A stretch of 23,754 nucleotides of DNA from Bacillota bacterium. Its GTDB lineage: Bacteria; Bacillota; Clostridia; Oscillospirales; Ruminococcaceae. The notes below the pieces were generated by a model that saw nothing but the letters and a program-made list of their open reading frames with translations, did not search any database and was not told where the DNA came from. Shown piece by piece: positions 5,844 through 11,945 of the stretch. The stretch's first letter is position 1. The number at the start of each line of letters is the position of its first letter. The stretch spans positions 1-23,754 of the forward strand of contig JAEZQD010000140.1 of assembly GCA_023413185.1 (NCBI GenBank). The letters are read 5' to 3'. The position numbers and the translations under genes were made by a program.

Positions 5844-6806
5844 CTATTTTTGCAACAGATGTACGGCAAAGCCGCCCACTTCCTCTTTGAGGTAAAATGC
5901 CGCAAGCTCGCCCTTGGCATTGTATTTAGCGCTTTCTTCAATAAATTCTACGCCCATAAACTTTAAGTAGCTCACCGCGCGTACGATGGTGTTGGTACGG
6001 ATGGCAATATGCCCTTTTCTTCCGTAAAACGGCGTTTTCATCACCTCTACAGCAGTACCGGCAAACACCGAGCCGTTGCCCGGTTTTTTAGAAAGACCAA
6101 ACAGTGTCTCAAACCGCCCGGCTATTGCTTCCACATCGTCGCCCGGCTCGGGATTGATGCCCACATGCCCAAGCTCAAAGCCGAGCATCGTCATTACCGC
6201 TTCTTTGGCAAGGCGGGTAATCTCGTCAAAACGTCCTTCGTTGATGAGCTCCTCCTTTACCATCCAGCTTCCGCCGCACGCAAGCACCTTGGGAAACGAG
6301 AGATAATCCATCAGGTTATTTGGACCGATGCCGCCGGTGGGCATAAACTTCACATTGCCGTACGGTGCCGACATCGCCTTAATCATGTTAATACCGCCCG
6401 CCTGTTCTGCGGGAAAGAACTTAACGACGTCAAGACCCAGCTCCAATGCCTGCTCGATGTCGCTGGGGTTTGCGCAGCCGGGTACTATGGCAATCCCCTT
6501 TTGTACACAGTGGCGAACCACGTTGGGGTTAAGCCCCGGGCTTACAATAAACTTCGCGCCCGCCTCTATGGCGTCATCCGCCTGCTGAGTGGTAAGCACG
6601 GTTCCTGCGCCCACCAGCATATCGGGCAGCTCCTTAGCAATTAGAGCAATCGCCTCTTTGGCACAGGCTGTTCGGAAGGTGACCTCCGCCGCGGGAAGTC
6701 CGCCGTCATAAAGGGCCTTTGCAAGGGGCACCGCGTCCTTCGGGTCACTGATCTTGATAACCGGGACAATGCCGATGGCCGCAACGTTACTGATGATGTT
6801 GTTCAT
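5844..6806 (-). CDS. KDPG aldolase fused to a C-terminal VOC (glyoxalase-like) domain
   Basis: A 320-residue, two-part protein. Residues 1 to about 205 are a class I KDPG/KHG aldolase: AAEVTFRT holds Glu41 and Arg45, VVKFFPAE holds the Schiff-base Lys129, and MPTGGI forms the phosphate site. It splits KDPG into pyruvate and glyceraldehyde-3-phosphate. Residues from about 210 (LGFELGHVGIN) to the end (GGFAVHLLQK) form a VOC/glyoxalase-like domain, with a paired beta pattern around GHVGIN and GHIAIRTN. Usual KDPG aldolases stop near 210 residues, so about 110 are extra. The ATG at 6806 matches the family N-terminus; AAAGG lies 13 bases upstream. An in-frame ATG at 6818 is too close to that site. 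The frame is open much further upstream only by overlapping uxaC. The VOC domain's role is unknown. Confidence 0.9.
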   Translation of the reverse strand: MNNIISNVAAIGIVPVIKISDPKDAVPLAKALYDGGLPAAEVTFRTACAKEAIALIAKELPDMLVGAGTVLTTQQADDAIEAGAKFIVSPGLNPNVVRHCVQKGIAIVPGCANPSDIEQALELGLDVVKFFPAEQAGGINMIKAMSAPYGNVKFMPTGGIGPNNLMDYLSFPKVLACGGSWMVKEELINEGRFDEITRLAKEAVMTMLGFELGHVGINPEPGDDVEAIAGRFETLFGLSKKPGNGSVFAGTAVEVMKTPFYGRKGHIAIRTNTIVRAVSYLKFMGVEFIEESAKYNAKGELAAFYLKEEVGGFAVHLLQK

Positions 6807-6894
6807 GGATAATACCATGCCTTTCCGGCTGTTTGCTTCAGCCATAGTAGTTTGTCGTGTTGCATTGCAGAGATGTATATATGAACGGGGATTG

Positions 6895-8298
6895 CTACAA
6901 CCCAAAACCAAAGTACCGCGCGGCGTTGTAGTAGCTGATGTCCTGCACCAGCTTGCCGAGATATTCCATATCGTCGGGGTACTCACCGTTATCCACGAGC
7001 GTGCCGATAAAATTGCATAGAATGCGCCTAAAATACTCATGGCGGGTGTAGGACAAAAAGCTGCGTGAATCGGTTAGCATGCCAACAAAGTTGCCTAAAA
7101 CGCCGCCCTGTGCGAGCGAGGTGAGCTGTGCTTCCATGCCACCCTTGGTGTCGTTAAACCACCAAGCGCTGCCGTGCTGAATCTTTCCCTCACCCTTGCC
7201 CTGAAAGCACCCGATGAGCGAGACAATTGCCTCGTTATCCTGCGGGTTGAGCGAATAGAGGATAGTTTTAGGCAGACTGTCCTCACGCTCAAGCGCATTT
7301 AAGAAGTTAGAAAGCTTATCAAGCCGCGTGTTTTGGAAGATGGCATCGTAGCCGGTGTCGGGTCCGATGCTGTCAAACATACGGGTATTGTTGTCGCGTT
7401 TACAGCCGAAGTGCAGCTGCATTACGAAGCCATTGTTGTAATACTCTTTGCCGAGATACAACAGCAGGTTTGTTTTGTAGCCCTCTGCCTGCTCGGGGCT
7501 GATGGGTTTGCCCGCAAGGGCCGCCGCAAAAACAGTCCCTGCCTGTTCGTCGGTGAATGGGGCATATACGCAGGACTCAAGCCCATGGTCGGACAACGCA
7601 GCGCCGTGCTGCTTAAAGTACGTAAGGCGGTCGCTAAGCGCCTTTTTGAGCGTGACTAAATCGGGTATGGCGTAGCCGACCACCCTTGCCAAACGCTCGA
7701 TATACTGCGCAAAATCCGCCTTCTCCACATTAAGCGCCTTATCGGGGCGAGTTGTGGGTAGCACCTTGACATCGTAGCTGTCGTCCGCGGCAATTGCCTG
7801 GTGGTACTCGAGAGTATCGGTCGGGTCGTCGGTGGTGCAGATTACCTTGACATTGGACTGCTTTATAATACCGCGCACGCTCATATCGGGTCTTGCAAGC
7901 ACCGTATTGCAGCGCTCAAAGATCTCCTTGGCGTTTTGGGCGGTCAAGGGCTCGGTAATGCCGAAATAACGCTGTAGCTCGAGATGCGACCAATGGTAAA
8001 GGGGATGTCCGACTGCGCGGGGCAAGGTTGCCGCATAGGTATAGAACTTATCATAGTCGCTTGCCGAACCCGTTACGCAGCATTCTTCTGCACCGCCGGA
8101 ACGCATTAGTCGCCACTTGTAGTGGTCGCCGCCAAGCCACACCTCTGTAATAGTGGCATACTGTTTATCCCGAGCAATCTCTGCCGGATTGATGTGGCAG
8201 TGGTAGTCGATAATGGGCAGCGTTTTTGCGTAGTTGTGATACAACGTTTTTGCAGCCTGTGTGCGGAGTAAAAAATCGTGGTCCATAAAAGTTTTCAT
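6895..8298 (-). CDS. uxaC: Glucuronate (uronate) isomerase UxaC
   Basis: A 467-residue enzyme of the full family length and of the amidohydrolase-like fold. The metal-binding DYHCHINPAEI near residue 31, the stretch VWLGGDHYKWRLMRSGG, the later DDPTDTLEYH and AWWFNDTKGGMEAQ, and the tail ARYFGFGL are all characteristic. It interconverts D-glucuronate with D-fructuronate and D-galacturonate with D-tagaturonate, the entry step of hexuronate breakdown. The ATG at 8298 has AAAGG 11 bases upstream. It is the first protein-coding gene of the uxaC-aldolase-kinase operon; 88 bases separate it from the aldolase. The intermediate enzymes (fructuronate/tagaturonate reductase and mannonate/altronate dehydratase) are not in this window. 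About 350 bases of structured, non-coding sequence precede it. Confidence 0.95.
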   Translation of the reverse strand: MKTFMDHDFLLRTQAAKTLYHNYAKTLPIIDYHCHINPAEIARDKQYATITEVWLGGDHYKWRLMRSGGAEECCVTGSASDYDKFYTYAATLPRAVGHPLYHWSHLELQRYFGITEPLTAQNAKEIFERCNTVLARPDMSVRGIIKQSNVKVICTTDDPTDTLEYHQAIAADDSYDVKVLPTTRPDKALNVEKADFAQYIERLARVVGYAIPDLVTLKKALSDRLTYFKQHGAALSDHGLESCVYAPFTDEQAGTVFAAALAGKPISPEQAEGYKTNLLLYLGKEYYNNGFVMQLHFGCKRDNNTRMFDSIGPDTGYDAIFQNTRLDKLSNFLNALEREDSLPKTILYSLNPQDNEAIVSLIGCFQGKGEGKIQHGSAWWFNDTKGGMEAQLTSLAQGGVLGNFVGMLTDSRSFLSYTRHEYFRRILCNFIGTLVDNGEYPDDMEYLGKLVQDISYYNAARYFGFGL

Positions 8299-8347
8299 GT
8301 AATTACGTGCCTTTCTTTTGCCTGTGAAATTCGGTTAGTCGAACCTT

Positions 8348-8625
8348 GCTCATTGATATACAGGTATTGCGACCGCGCCTCGATTGTAAACCAAAAGCGA
8401 CAGATTATTCTGGATTAGCCGGTTACGCCGGCAGATTTTTCGCGCCTGCTCGTCCTTAAAGCATCTGTTCGTGAATAGTCGTTGGGATGTGTCGGAAGCC
8501 AATCGTTGGCTTGCTGTATCATCGGACGTTAAGCCATCTTGTGTGCACCTCGCCATTTGATGCGGCCAGTTCTATTAGCCGTCCTTCCCGACGCAAAAGG
8601 TGCAAGGAAACACAGCTGAGTATAT
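8348..8625 (-). ncRNA. Candidate structured RNA or long structured leader upstream of uxaC
   Basis: This gene-free stretch has several strong helices on the minus strand. TGCACCT (8598-8604) pairs with AGGTGCA (8544-8550), closing a domain that holds CGGC/GCCG (8578-8581 with 8563-8566). AAGCCAA/TTGGCTT (8496-8512) forms a 7-bp hairpin with a 3-nt loop. GCCGG/CCGGC (8418-8432) forms a 5-bp hairpin. CGTCC (8524-8528) can pair with GGACG (8451-8455), and GCATC (8559-8563) with GATGC (8461-8465). All reading frames are short; a 68-codon frame (8350-8556) has no ribosome binding site. A promoter-like sequence lies just upstream, and no terminator is seen before uxaC. It may be an independent RNA of the size of known large clostridial RNAs (the raiA motif is one to test) or a uxaC leader. 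Ends are approximate. Confidence 0.5.
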
Positions 8626-8642
8626 ATAATAAAATTGAATAT

Positions 8643-8654
8643 TACCCTAGGGTA
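8643..8654. promoter_or_regulatory. Perfect 12-bp palindrome, candidate operator
   Basis: TACCCTAGGGTA is a perfect 12-bp palindrome. It begins 2 bases downstream of the candidate -10 box on the minus strand, a place where a dimeric repressor could block the start of the RNA/uxaC transcript. No regulator gene is nearby, so its identity is open. Confidence 0.4.
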
Positions 8655-8655
8655 T

Positions 8656-8684
8656 AGTATATCCCTCTTTCGCCGCAATCGCAA
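8656..8684 (-). promoter_or_regulatory. Candidate sigma-A promoter for the structured RNA and uxaC operon
   Basis: On the minus strand TTGCGA (8679-8684, 4 of 6 consensus) and TATACT (8656-8661, 5 of 6) are separated by 17 bases. Transcription would start near 8648, within the palindrome. The A+T-rich stretch down to about 8615 could hold an alternative start. Confidence 0.5.
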
Positions 8685-8913
8685 TGCTTGGCGTTACAAT
8701 GTTACTGTTTTTTAACAAAACGCTGACAACCTGCGCTGCGCGAAAATGTTTATTGTGCTGATTACCGAACGACAACGATAAGCAAAAAGCAATGGGATAA
8801 CAAACTGAGTCCCCCCTCTTTTATTTGCATTCCCGCAACAAGCCGTCCGTGTTTTGTTAACATTTTCGGTGTACAGTTGTATTTGTATGATTTATAAAAA
8901 AGGAGTATCACCA
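8685..8913. other. Gene-free stretch between the uronate-operon promoter and the zinc-ribbon gene
   Basis: Together with the candidate RNA region, 8299-8913 contains no convincing protein gene. In this part I see only A+T-rich sequence that must hold the promoter of the plus-strand gene; TATGAT at 8886-8891 is a possible -10 without a good -35. A sequence matching 12 of 14 positions of the CcpA cre consensus (8715-8728) is present, but it lies far upstream of uxaC and is doubtful. Confidence 0.4.
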
Positions 8914-9327
8914 ATGAGCTTTTTATCCCGACTGCGCTATAACCTGCAACGCTTTATGTACGGTCGAAACGGTGTTGACCTGCTGTCACGCGACCTGAAC
9001 ATTTTGGGGCTAATCTTTATGTTGGCGGATCTATTTTTACACAGCTACATTTTATATGTTCTTGGCTTGGTTTGCTTCTTTCTCTCTGTGTTTCGCAGTC
9101 TGTCGCGCAATATAGCTAAACGCTCAGCGGAAAACTCCCGTTACTTTAAAATGAGAAATCGGGTAAAGAACTGGTTTACTTCAAAAAGGCAGGAGTTTGC
9201 CGGCAGAAAGGTGTACCGCTATTTTCGCTGTGCCACCTGCAGCCAACGGCTACGCGTGCCCAAAGGCAGAGGGAGCATTGAGATTACCTGCCCCAAATGC
9301 AAAAGCCGATTTATAAAGAAAACCTAA
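8914..9327 (+). CDS. Membrane protein with C-terminal zinc ribbon, unknown function
   Basis: The start ATG at 8914 is preceded by AAGGAG; an in-frame codon 60 bases upstream lies before this site and is rejected. The 137-residue protein has a basic N-terminus (MSFLSRLRYNLQRFMYGRNG). One or two closely spaced membrane segments follow (LNILGLIFMLADLF and YILYVLGLVCFFLSVF). After a long basic linker there is a C-terminal zinc ribbon with CATC and CPKC pairs, the last preceding KSRFIKKT. The ribbon probably faces the cytoplasm, given the positive charge around it. Such short membrane zinc-ribbon proteins are common in Clostridia, but I know of no assigned role. A lipoprotein gene follows 174 bases downstream on the same strand with no terminator visible between them. 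Confidence 0.82.
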   Translation: MSFLSRLRYNLQRFMYGRNGVDLLSRDLNILGLIFMLADLFLHSYILYVLGLVCFFLSVFRSLSRNIAKRSAENSRYFKMRNRVKNWFTSKRQEFAGRKVYRYFRCATCSQRLRVPKGRGSIEITCPKCKSRFIKKT

Positions 9328-9367
9328 TTCACATATTCCTGTTATCGGGAATAGACACAGCCGAAAC

Positions 9368-9396
9368 TTGGCAATATATACGTAACACTGTATCGT
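9368..9396 (+). promoter_or_regulatory. Weak candidate promoter for the lipoprotein gene
   Basis: TTGGCA (9368-9373, 5 of 6) and TATCGT (9391-9396, 4 of 6) are separated by 17 bases. The -10 overlaps the left arm of an inverted repeat, which could make it a regulated promoter. Confidence 0.3.
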
Positions 9397-9422
9397 AGGC
9401 GGTTAGGCGTCCACGATAGTGT
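9385..9422. repeat. Inverted repeat over the candidate lipoprotein promoter
   Basis: ACACT-gt-ATCGT (9385-9396) pairs with ACGATAGTGT (9413-9422), making 10 bp with a 2-base bulge around a 16-nt loop. No T-run follows, so it is not a terminator. It may be a leader hairpin or a pair of operator half-sites. Confidence 0.4.
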
Positions 9423-9501
9423 AACATAACCGGAGGGGCATAGACGAACAGAAAGACAGAACGGATGCCCGCTTTGATCATGATGAAAAGAGGTCGTTTG
9501 T

Positions 9502-10122
9502 ATGAAACAGGTTGCAGCAATTCTTTTATGTACTGTACTTGTGCTCTCGGTTAGCGGATGCGGGATGTTTGACAAAGACACGCAATCCGACATGCCGAGC
9601 AGCTCTATCGCACCGTCATCCAGCATGCCGGTAAGCTCCGAACCAACACCTGCAATAGACATTACCGACGAGCAGATTACCATTACGCTGCCCGCATACC
9701 TGTTTCAAAGCGGGGTTGATTTAAACCTAGAGGACGTCAGTTCTGAGGACATAACCAAAAACGCAGACGGCTCGTACACCGTGGTGCTCAACAAAGAGAA
9801 GTATCTGCAGCTTGTGGAAGACTACAAAGGCGAAACCGAGCGGATTTTCGAGCAGTTTTCCGACACCTTTCCGTCAATCGAGTCGATTACAAGCAGCGAT
9901 GACATGACCGAGATCACGGTGTCGGTGGATCGCGCCGCCTTCGAGCAGGGGCTTGATTCGGTCGCCATGGTCGGGCTTTCGATGGGTGCACTAACCTATC
10001 AGGCAATTACGAGTGCCGGTAACGAGCAGACCACGGTAACCGTAAATGTGAAGGACAAGGACACCAACGAGGTGTTTTTAACCAAAACCTATCCCGAAGC
10101 GTTTGGCGAAAGCTCGAAATAA
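9502..10122 (+). CDS. Putative secreted lipoprotein, unknown function
   Basis: A 206-residue protein with a clear lipoprotein signal: hydrophobic AAILLCTVLVLSV, then the lipobox SGC, so Cys20 is the likely acylated residue. A serine/proline-rich linker (about residues 30-50, SSSIAPSSSMPVSSEPTP) follows, then a soluble domain of about 155 residues with a ITITLPAYLF start and several beta-rich stretches (TEITVSVDR, TTVTVNVKD). The ATG has AGAGG 8 bases upstream. The layout (linker plus compact domain) is typical of small clostridial surface lipoproteins, but no family is recognised. A strong terminator follows 4 bases after the stop. The 203 bases from there to cotJC hold nothing I can support. 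Confidence 0.82.
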   Translation: MKQVAAILLCTVLVLSVSGCGMFDKDTQSDMPSSSIAPSSSMPVSSEPTPAIDITDEQITITLPAYLFQSGVDLNLEDVSSEDITKNADGSYTVVLNKEKYLQLVEDYKGETERIFEQFSDTFPSIESITSSDDMTEITVSVDRAAFEQGLDSVAMVGLSMGALTYQAITSAGNEQTTVTVNVKDKDTNEVFLTKTYPEAFGESSK

Positions 10123-10126
10123 TTGT

Positions 10127-10170
10127 GCCCCGTCTCTCAACGCATATGCTGCGGGAGACGGGGCTGTTTT
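10127..10170 (+). terminator. Intrinsic terminator after the lipoprotein gene
   Basis: A perfect 10-bp stem, GCCCCGTCTC (10127-10136) with GAGACGGGGC (10155-10164), has an 18-nt loop and is followed by TGTTTT. Confidence 0.9.
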
Positions 10171-10373
10171 ATCACCCATGAAAATCGTTTCCATTTGAAA
10201 AACATCCGACACATTGGGGTTGACAACGAGCGGTTATTTTCGTCTTTACTATTGGGGTTTTTAGCATCAAACCGAGAAACAACCGAGTTTTTATAGTTGT
10301 TACACGATTCATATAATTCTTTTTAAGAATCTTCGCTCACATCAAAAACCGCGGTACTTCTTTGTAGGTTTTG

Positions 10374-11003
10374 TTATTTGCTTGCCGTTCCCCGCACATT
10401 GCCCTTCGGCTTATCAAACGCAGGGTTAAAGGCGTAGAAGTTTTTGGAATCCAGATGATCCTGCGAAATTCTAAGCGCTTCGCCAAAGCGTTGGAAATGG
10501 ACAATCTCGCGCGCACGCAGGAACTTGATGGGGTCTCTGACATCCGGATCGTCGGCAAGTCGCAGGATGTTGTCGTACGTTAGCCTTGCTTTTTGCTCGG
10601 CTGCCAAATCCTCGTGCAGGTCTGCAAGCACGTCGCCGGTAGAAGCAAAGGTGCTTGCGTCAAACGGCACACCCGATGCCGCAATGGGGTATAAGCCTGT
10701 GGTGTGATCTACAAAATAGGTATCGAATCCGCTTTCTTTTATGTCCTTTTCCGATAGGTTCCTTGTTAGCTGATACACAATGGCGCATACCATCTCGAAA
10801 TGCCCGAGCTCTTCGGTGCCGATATCCGTCAGCGTGCCCACAACCTCGTCGTAAGGCATGGAATACCGCTGAGACAGATAGCGGTTGGCTGCGCCCAATT
10901 CCCCGTGGGGCCCGCCAAACTGCGTAATCACTAATCGTGCAAGGGCGGGGTTGGGGCGGGCAATCTTTACCGGATACTGCAGCTTCTTTTCATATACCCA
11001 CAT
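10374..11003 (-). CDS. cotJC: Spore coat protein CotJC (manganese catalase family)
   Basis: A 209-residue ferritin-like protein matching CotJC/manganese catalase. It starts MWVYEKKLQYPVKI and carries the diiron/dimanganese-type helices GGPHGELGAANRYLSQRY, IGTEELGHFEMVCAIV, LHEDLAAEQKARLTYDNIL and AREIVHFQRFGEAL, which supply the Glu and His ligands. CotJC is assembled in the spore coat with CotJA and CotJB and may protect against peroxide. The ATG at 11003 has GAGGTG 6 bases upstream, overlapping the end of cotJB, so the three genes are one tightly packed operon. The length and ligands look intact. Confidence 0.93.
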   Translation of the reverse strand: MWVYEKKLQYPVKIARPNPALARLVITQFGGPHGELGAANRYLSQRYSMPYDEVVGTLTDIGTEELGHFEMVCAIVYQLTRNLSEKDIKESGFDTYFVDHTTGLYPIAASGVPFDASTFASTGDVLADLHEDLAAEQKARLTYDNILRLADDPDVRDPIKFLRAREIVHFQRFGEALRISQDHLDSKNFYAFNPAFDKPKGNVRGTASK

Positions 11004-11006
11004 ATA

Positions 11007-11264
11007 CTACACCTCACTTGCCCTTTCCCATGGCCATGGTCCATCGACCCATCTCCACGTTGAGCCTCCGTCATACTGACTTGCTACCAGAGGACCGTAT
11101 TTTTTTACATACTCTTTCATTGCTTTTTCCCTTAACGAAAGATGCTTACTGTAGTATGCCAGTGCGTCCTGGTCTTTGGGATGCGTATCAAGGAACAGAT
11201 TCGCTTCCAGCAGCGCAAAGTCACTGACCTGGATCCGCCTGAGAAGCATTGCCTTATTTTCCAC
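11007..11264 (-). CDS. cotJB: Spore coat protein CotJB
   Basis: An 85-residue protein matching CotJB: MLLRRIQVSDFALLEANLFLDTHP, then LAYYSKHLSLREKAMKEYVKKYGPL and a Trp-rich tail (STWRWVDGPWPWE) typical of the family. The start is GTG at 11264 with GGAGG 9 bases upstream. It overlaps the cotJA stop by 11 bases and ends 3 bases before the cotJC start, implying translational coupling through the operon. It is thought to help CotJC associate with the coat; the biochemical role is not established. Confidence 0.92.
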   Translation of the reverse strand: MENKAMLLRRIQVSDFALLEANLFLDTHPKDQDALAYYSKHLSLREKAMKEYVKKYGPLVASQYDGGSTWRWVDGPWPWERASEV

Positions 11265-11466
11265 GCGGTAAGACCTCCTCGCCTAAGAACGGCTTATCAA
11301 GACTGGGGAAGATGGTCCCTCGTACAAACCCGACCTCTGGGTCGTACGGCTTCTCCCACGTCTGAAAAGCGACATATGCTATTGCATACGAGATAGGCTG
11401 GTTGGTAAACGCATCGCATGAAATCGCAGCCATTGTTCCCTCTTCGCCATAGCTGTTTTTCATCAT
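11254..11466 (-). CDS. cotJA: Spore coat protein CotJA
   Basis: A 70-residue protein with the CotJA core: ISYAIAYVAFQTWEKPYDPEVGFVRGTIFPSLDKPFLGEE, where QTW.. PYDP and GTIFP..L..PF are the hallmarks. I start it at the first of two adjacent ATG codons (11466), which has GGAGG at 6-base spacing. The open frame continues 60 bases upstream, but that part runs through the leader hairpin and lacks a ribosome binding site. It is the first gene of cotJABC. A sporulation-type -10 sequence lies about 65 bases upstream. Confidence 0.92.
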   Translation of the reverse strand: MMKNSYGEEGTMAAISCDAFTNQPISYAIAYVAFQTWEKPYDPEVGFVRGTIFPSLDKPFLGEEVLPRGK

Positions 11467-11495
11467 GTTATACCTCCATCGCTTTTGATTGGATA

Positions 11496-11523
11496 GTTTG
11501 GGTAGGAGGTCCCCTACCCAAAC
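11496..11523 (-). other. 11-bp hairpin at the 5' end of the cotJ leader
   Basis: GTTTGGGTAGG (11496-11506) and CCTACCCAAAC (11513-11523) are perfectly complementary, with a 6-nt loop. The hairpin is 30 bases upstream of the cotJA start and lies almost exactly at the transcription start predicted from the candidate -10, so the mRNA would begin with it. A 5'-stabilising hairpin is the likely role; there is no T-run. Confidence 0.6.
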
Positions 11524-11528
11524 CATCT

Positions 11529-11537
11529 TATGCTATG
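11529..11537 (-). promoter_or_regulatory. Candidate sporulation (sigma-E/sigma-K) -10 element of cotJABC
   Basis: The minus strand reads CATAGCATA, fitting the sigma-K -10 pattern CATAnnnTA and, less well, the sigma-E pattern. No good -35 is seen at the expected spacing, although TAATATG lies 16 bases upstream. In Bacillus cotJ is sigma-E dependent. Confidence 0.3.
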
Positions 11538-11604
11538 CAAAACCACGCGGTGACATATTAGGTCAAAGAAAGTCAAAGTCAAGCAAATGCCATACAGCGG
11601 CAAA

Positions 11605-11649
11605 ATACCCCGAGCCGGCTTTTGCATACTGCAAACCGGCTCGGGGTAT
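11605..11649 (-). terminator. Strong terminator at the end of the dcw cluster
   Basis: A perfect 14-bp stem, ATACCCCGAGCCGG (11605-11618) with CCGGCTCGGGGTAT (11636-11649), contains a further TTTGCA/TGCAAA inner stem. On the minus strand it is followed by TTTT. It lies 19 bases after the last small gene of the cluster. Confidence 0.92.
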
Positions 11650-11668
11650 TATCGTCGTAAAAAGCGTT

Positions 11669-11887
11669 CTATTTTTTCTTGCTCAGAGAAAGTGCAATCC
11701 TGACAGCGACAAGCAATACAACGGCACCCAGTGATGCGTACATAACCACACGCAGCCCAAGCGGTGGGATATCGGGCAAGAACAAGGTGCGGTTAACCGT
11801 CTCGGCAAATAGAAGCGGTGCAAATGCCGCCGCAATCATCACTACTGCGAGTGCCGCTGCCAAAACCATGATTATTTTGCGTTTCAT
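11669..11887 (-). CDS. Small membrane protein of unknown function downstream of ftsZ
   Basis: A 72-residue protein with two predicted membrane segments: IIMVLAAALAVVMIAAAFAPLLF near the N-terminus and VVMYASLGAVVLLVAVRIALSL near the C-terminus. They are joined by a short loop (AETVNRTLFLPDIPPLG) and followed by KKK. The charge pattern (KRK at the N-terminus, KKK at the end) puts both ends in the cytoplasm. The ATG at 11887 has AAAGG 13 bases upstream. It lies 58 bases after ftsZ and before the cluster terminator, so it is probably cotranscribed with division genes. The opposite-strand frame over the same bases is of low-complexity composition and less credible. No family is recognised. Confidence 0.65.
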   Translation of the reverse strand: MKRKIIMVLAAALAVVMIAAAFAPLLFAETVNRTLFLPDIPPLGLRVVMYASLGAVVLLVAVRIALSLSKKK

Positions 11888-11945
11888 TGCAATGTAAGCA
11901 CCTTTCGTCCTTCAATCGCTTTATGCTGCGTACCGCAAGACTGTC

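Noticed and set aside
6807..7040. N-terminal extension of the aldolase frame by 78 codons
   Set aside because: The extension overlaps uxaC and its translation is unlike any aldolase. The ATG at 6806 gives the standard N-terminus.
8350..8556. A 68-codon minus-strand frame in the uxaC upstream region
   Set aside because: It has no ribosome binding site, its composition is not protein-like, and it lies within the candidate structured RNA.
8715..8728. A 12-of-14 match to the CcpA cre consensus (ACAAAACGCTGACA)
   Set aside because: It lies over 400 bases upstream of uxaC and upstream of the better promoter, and it lacks the leading TG. Chance matches of this quality are expected.
10213..10259. 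Direct repeat ATTGGGGTT at 10213-10221 and 10251-10259, and a TTGACA at about 10220
   Set aside because: The repeat is only 9 bp and no plus-strand gene follows, so neither a promoter nor an operator is supported.
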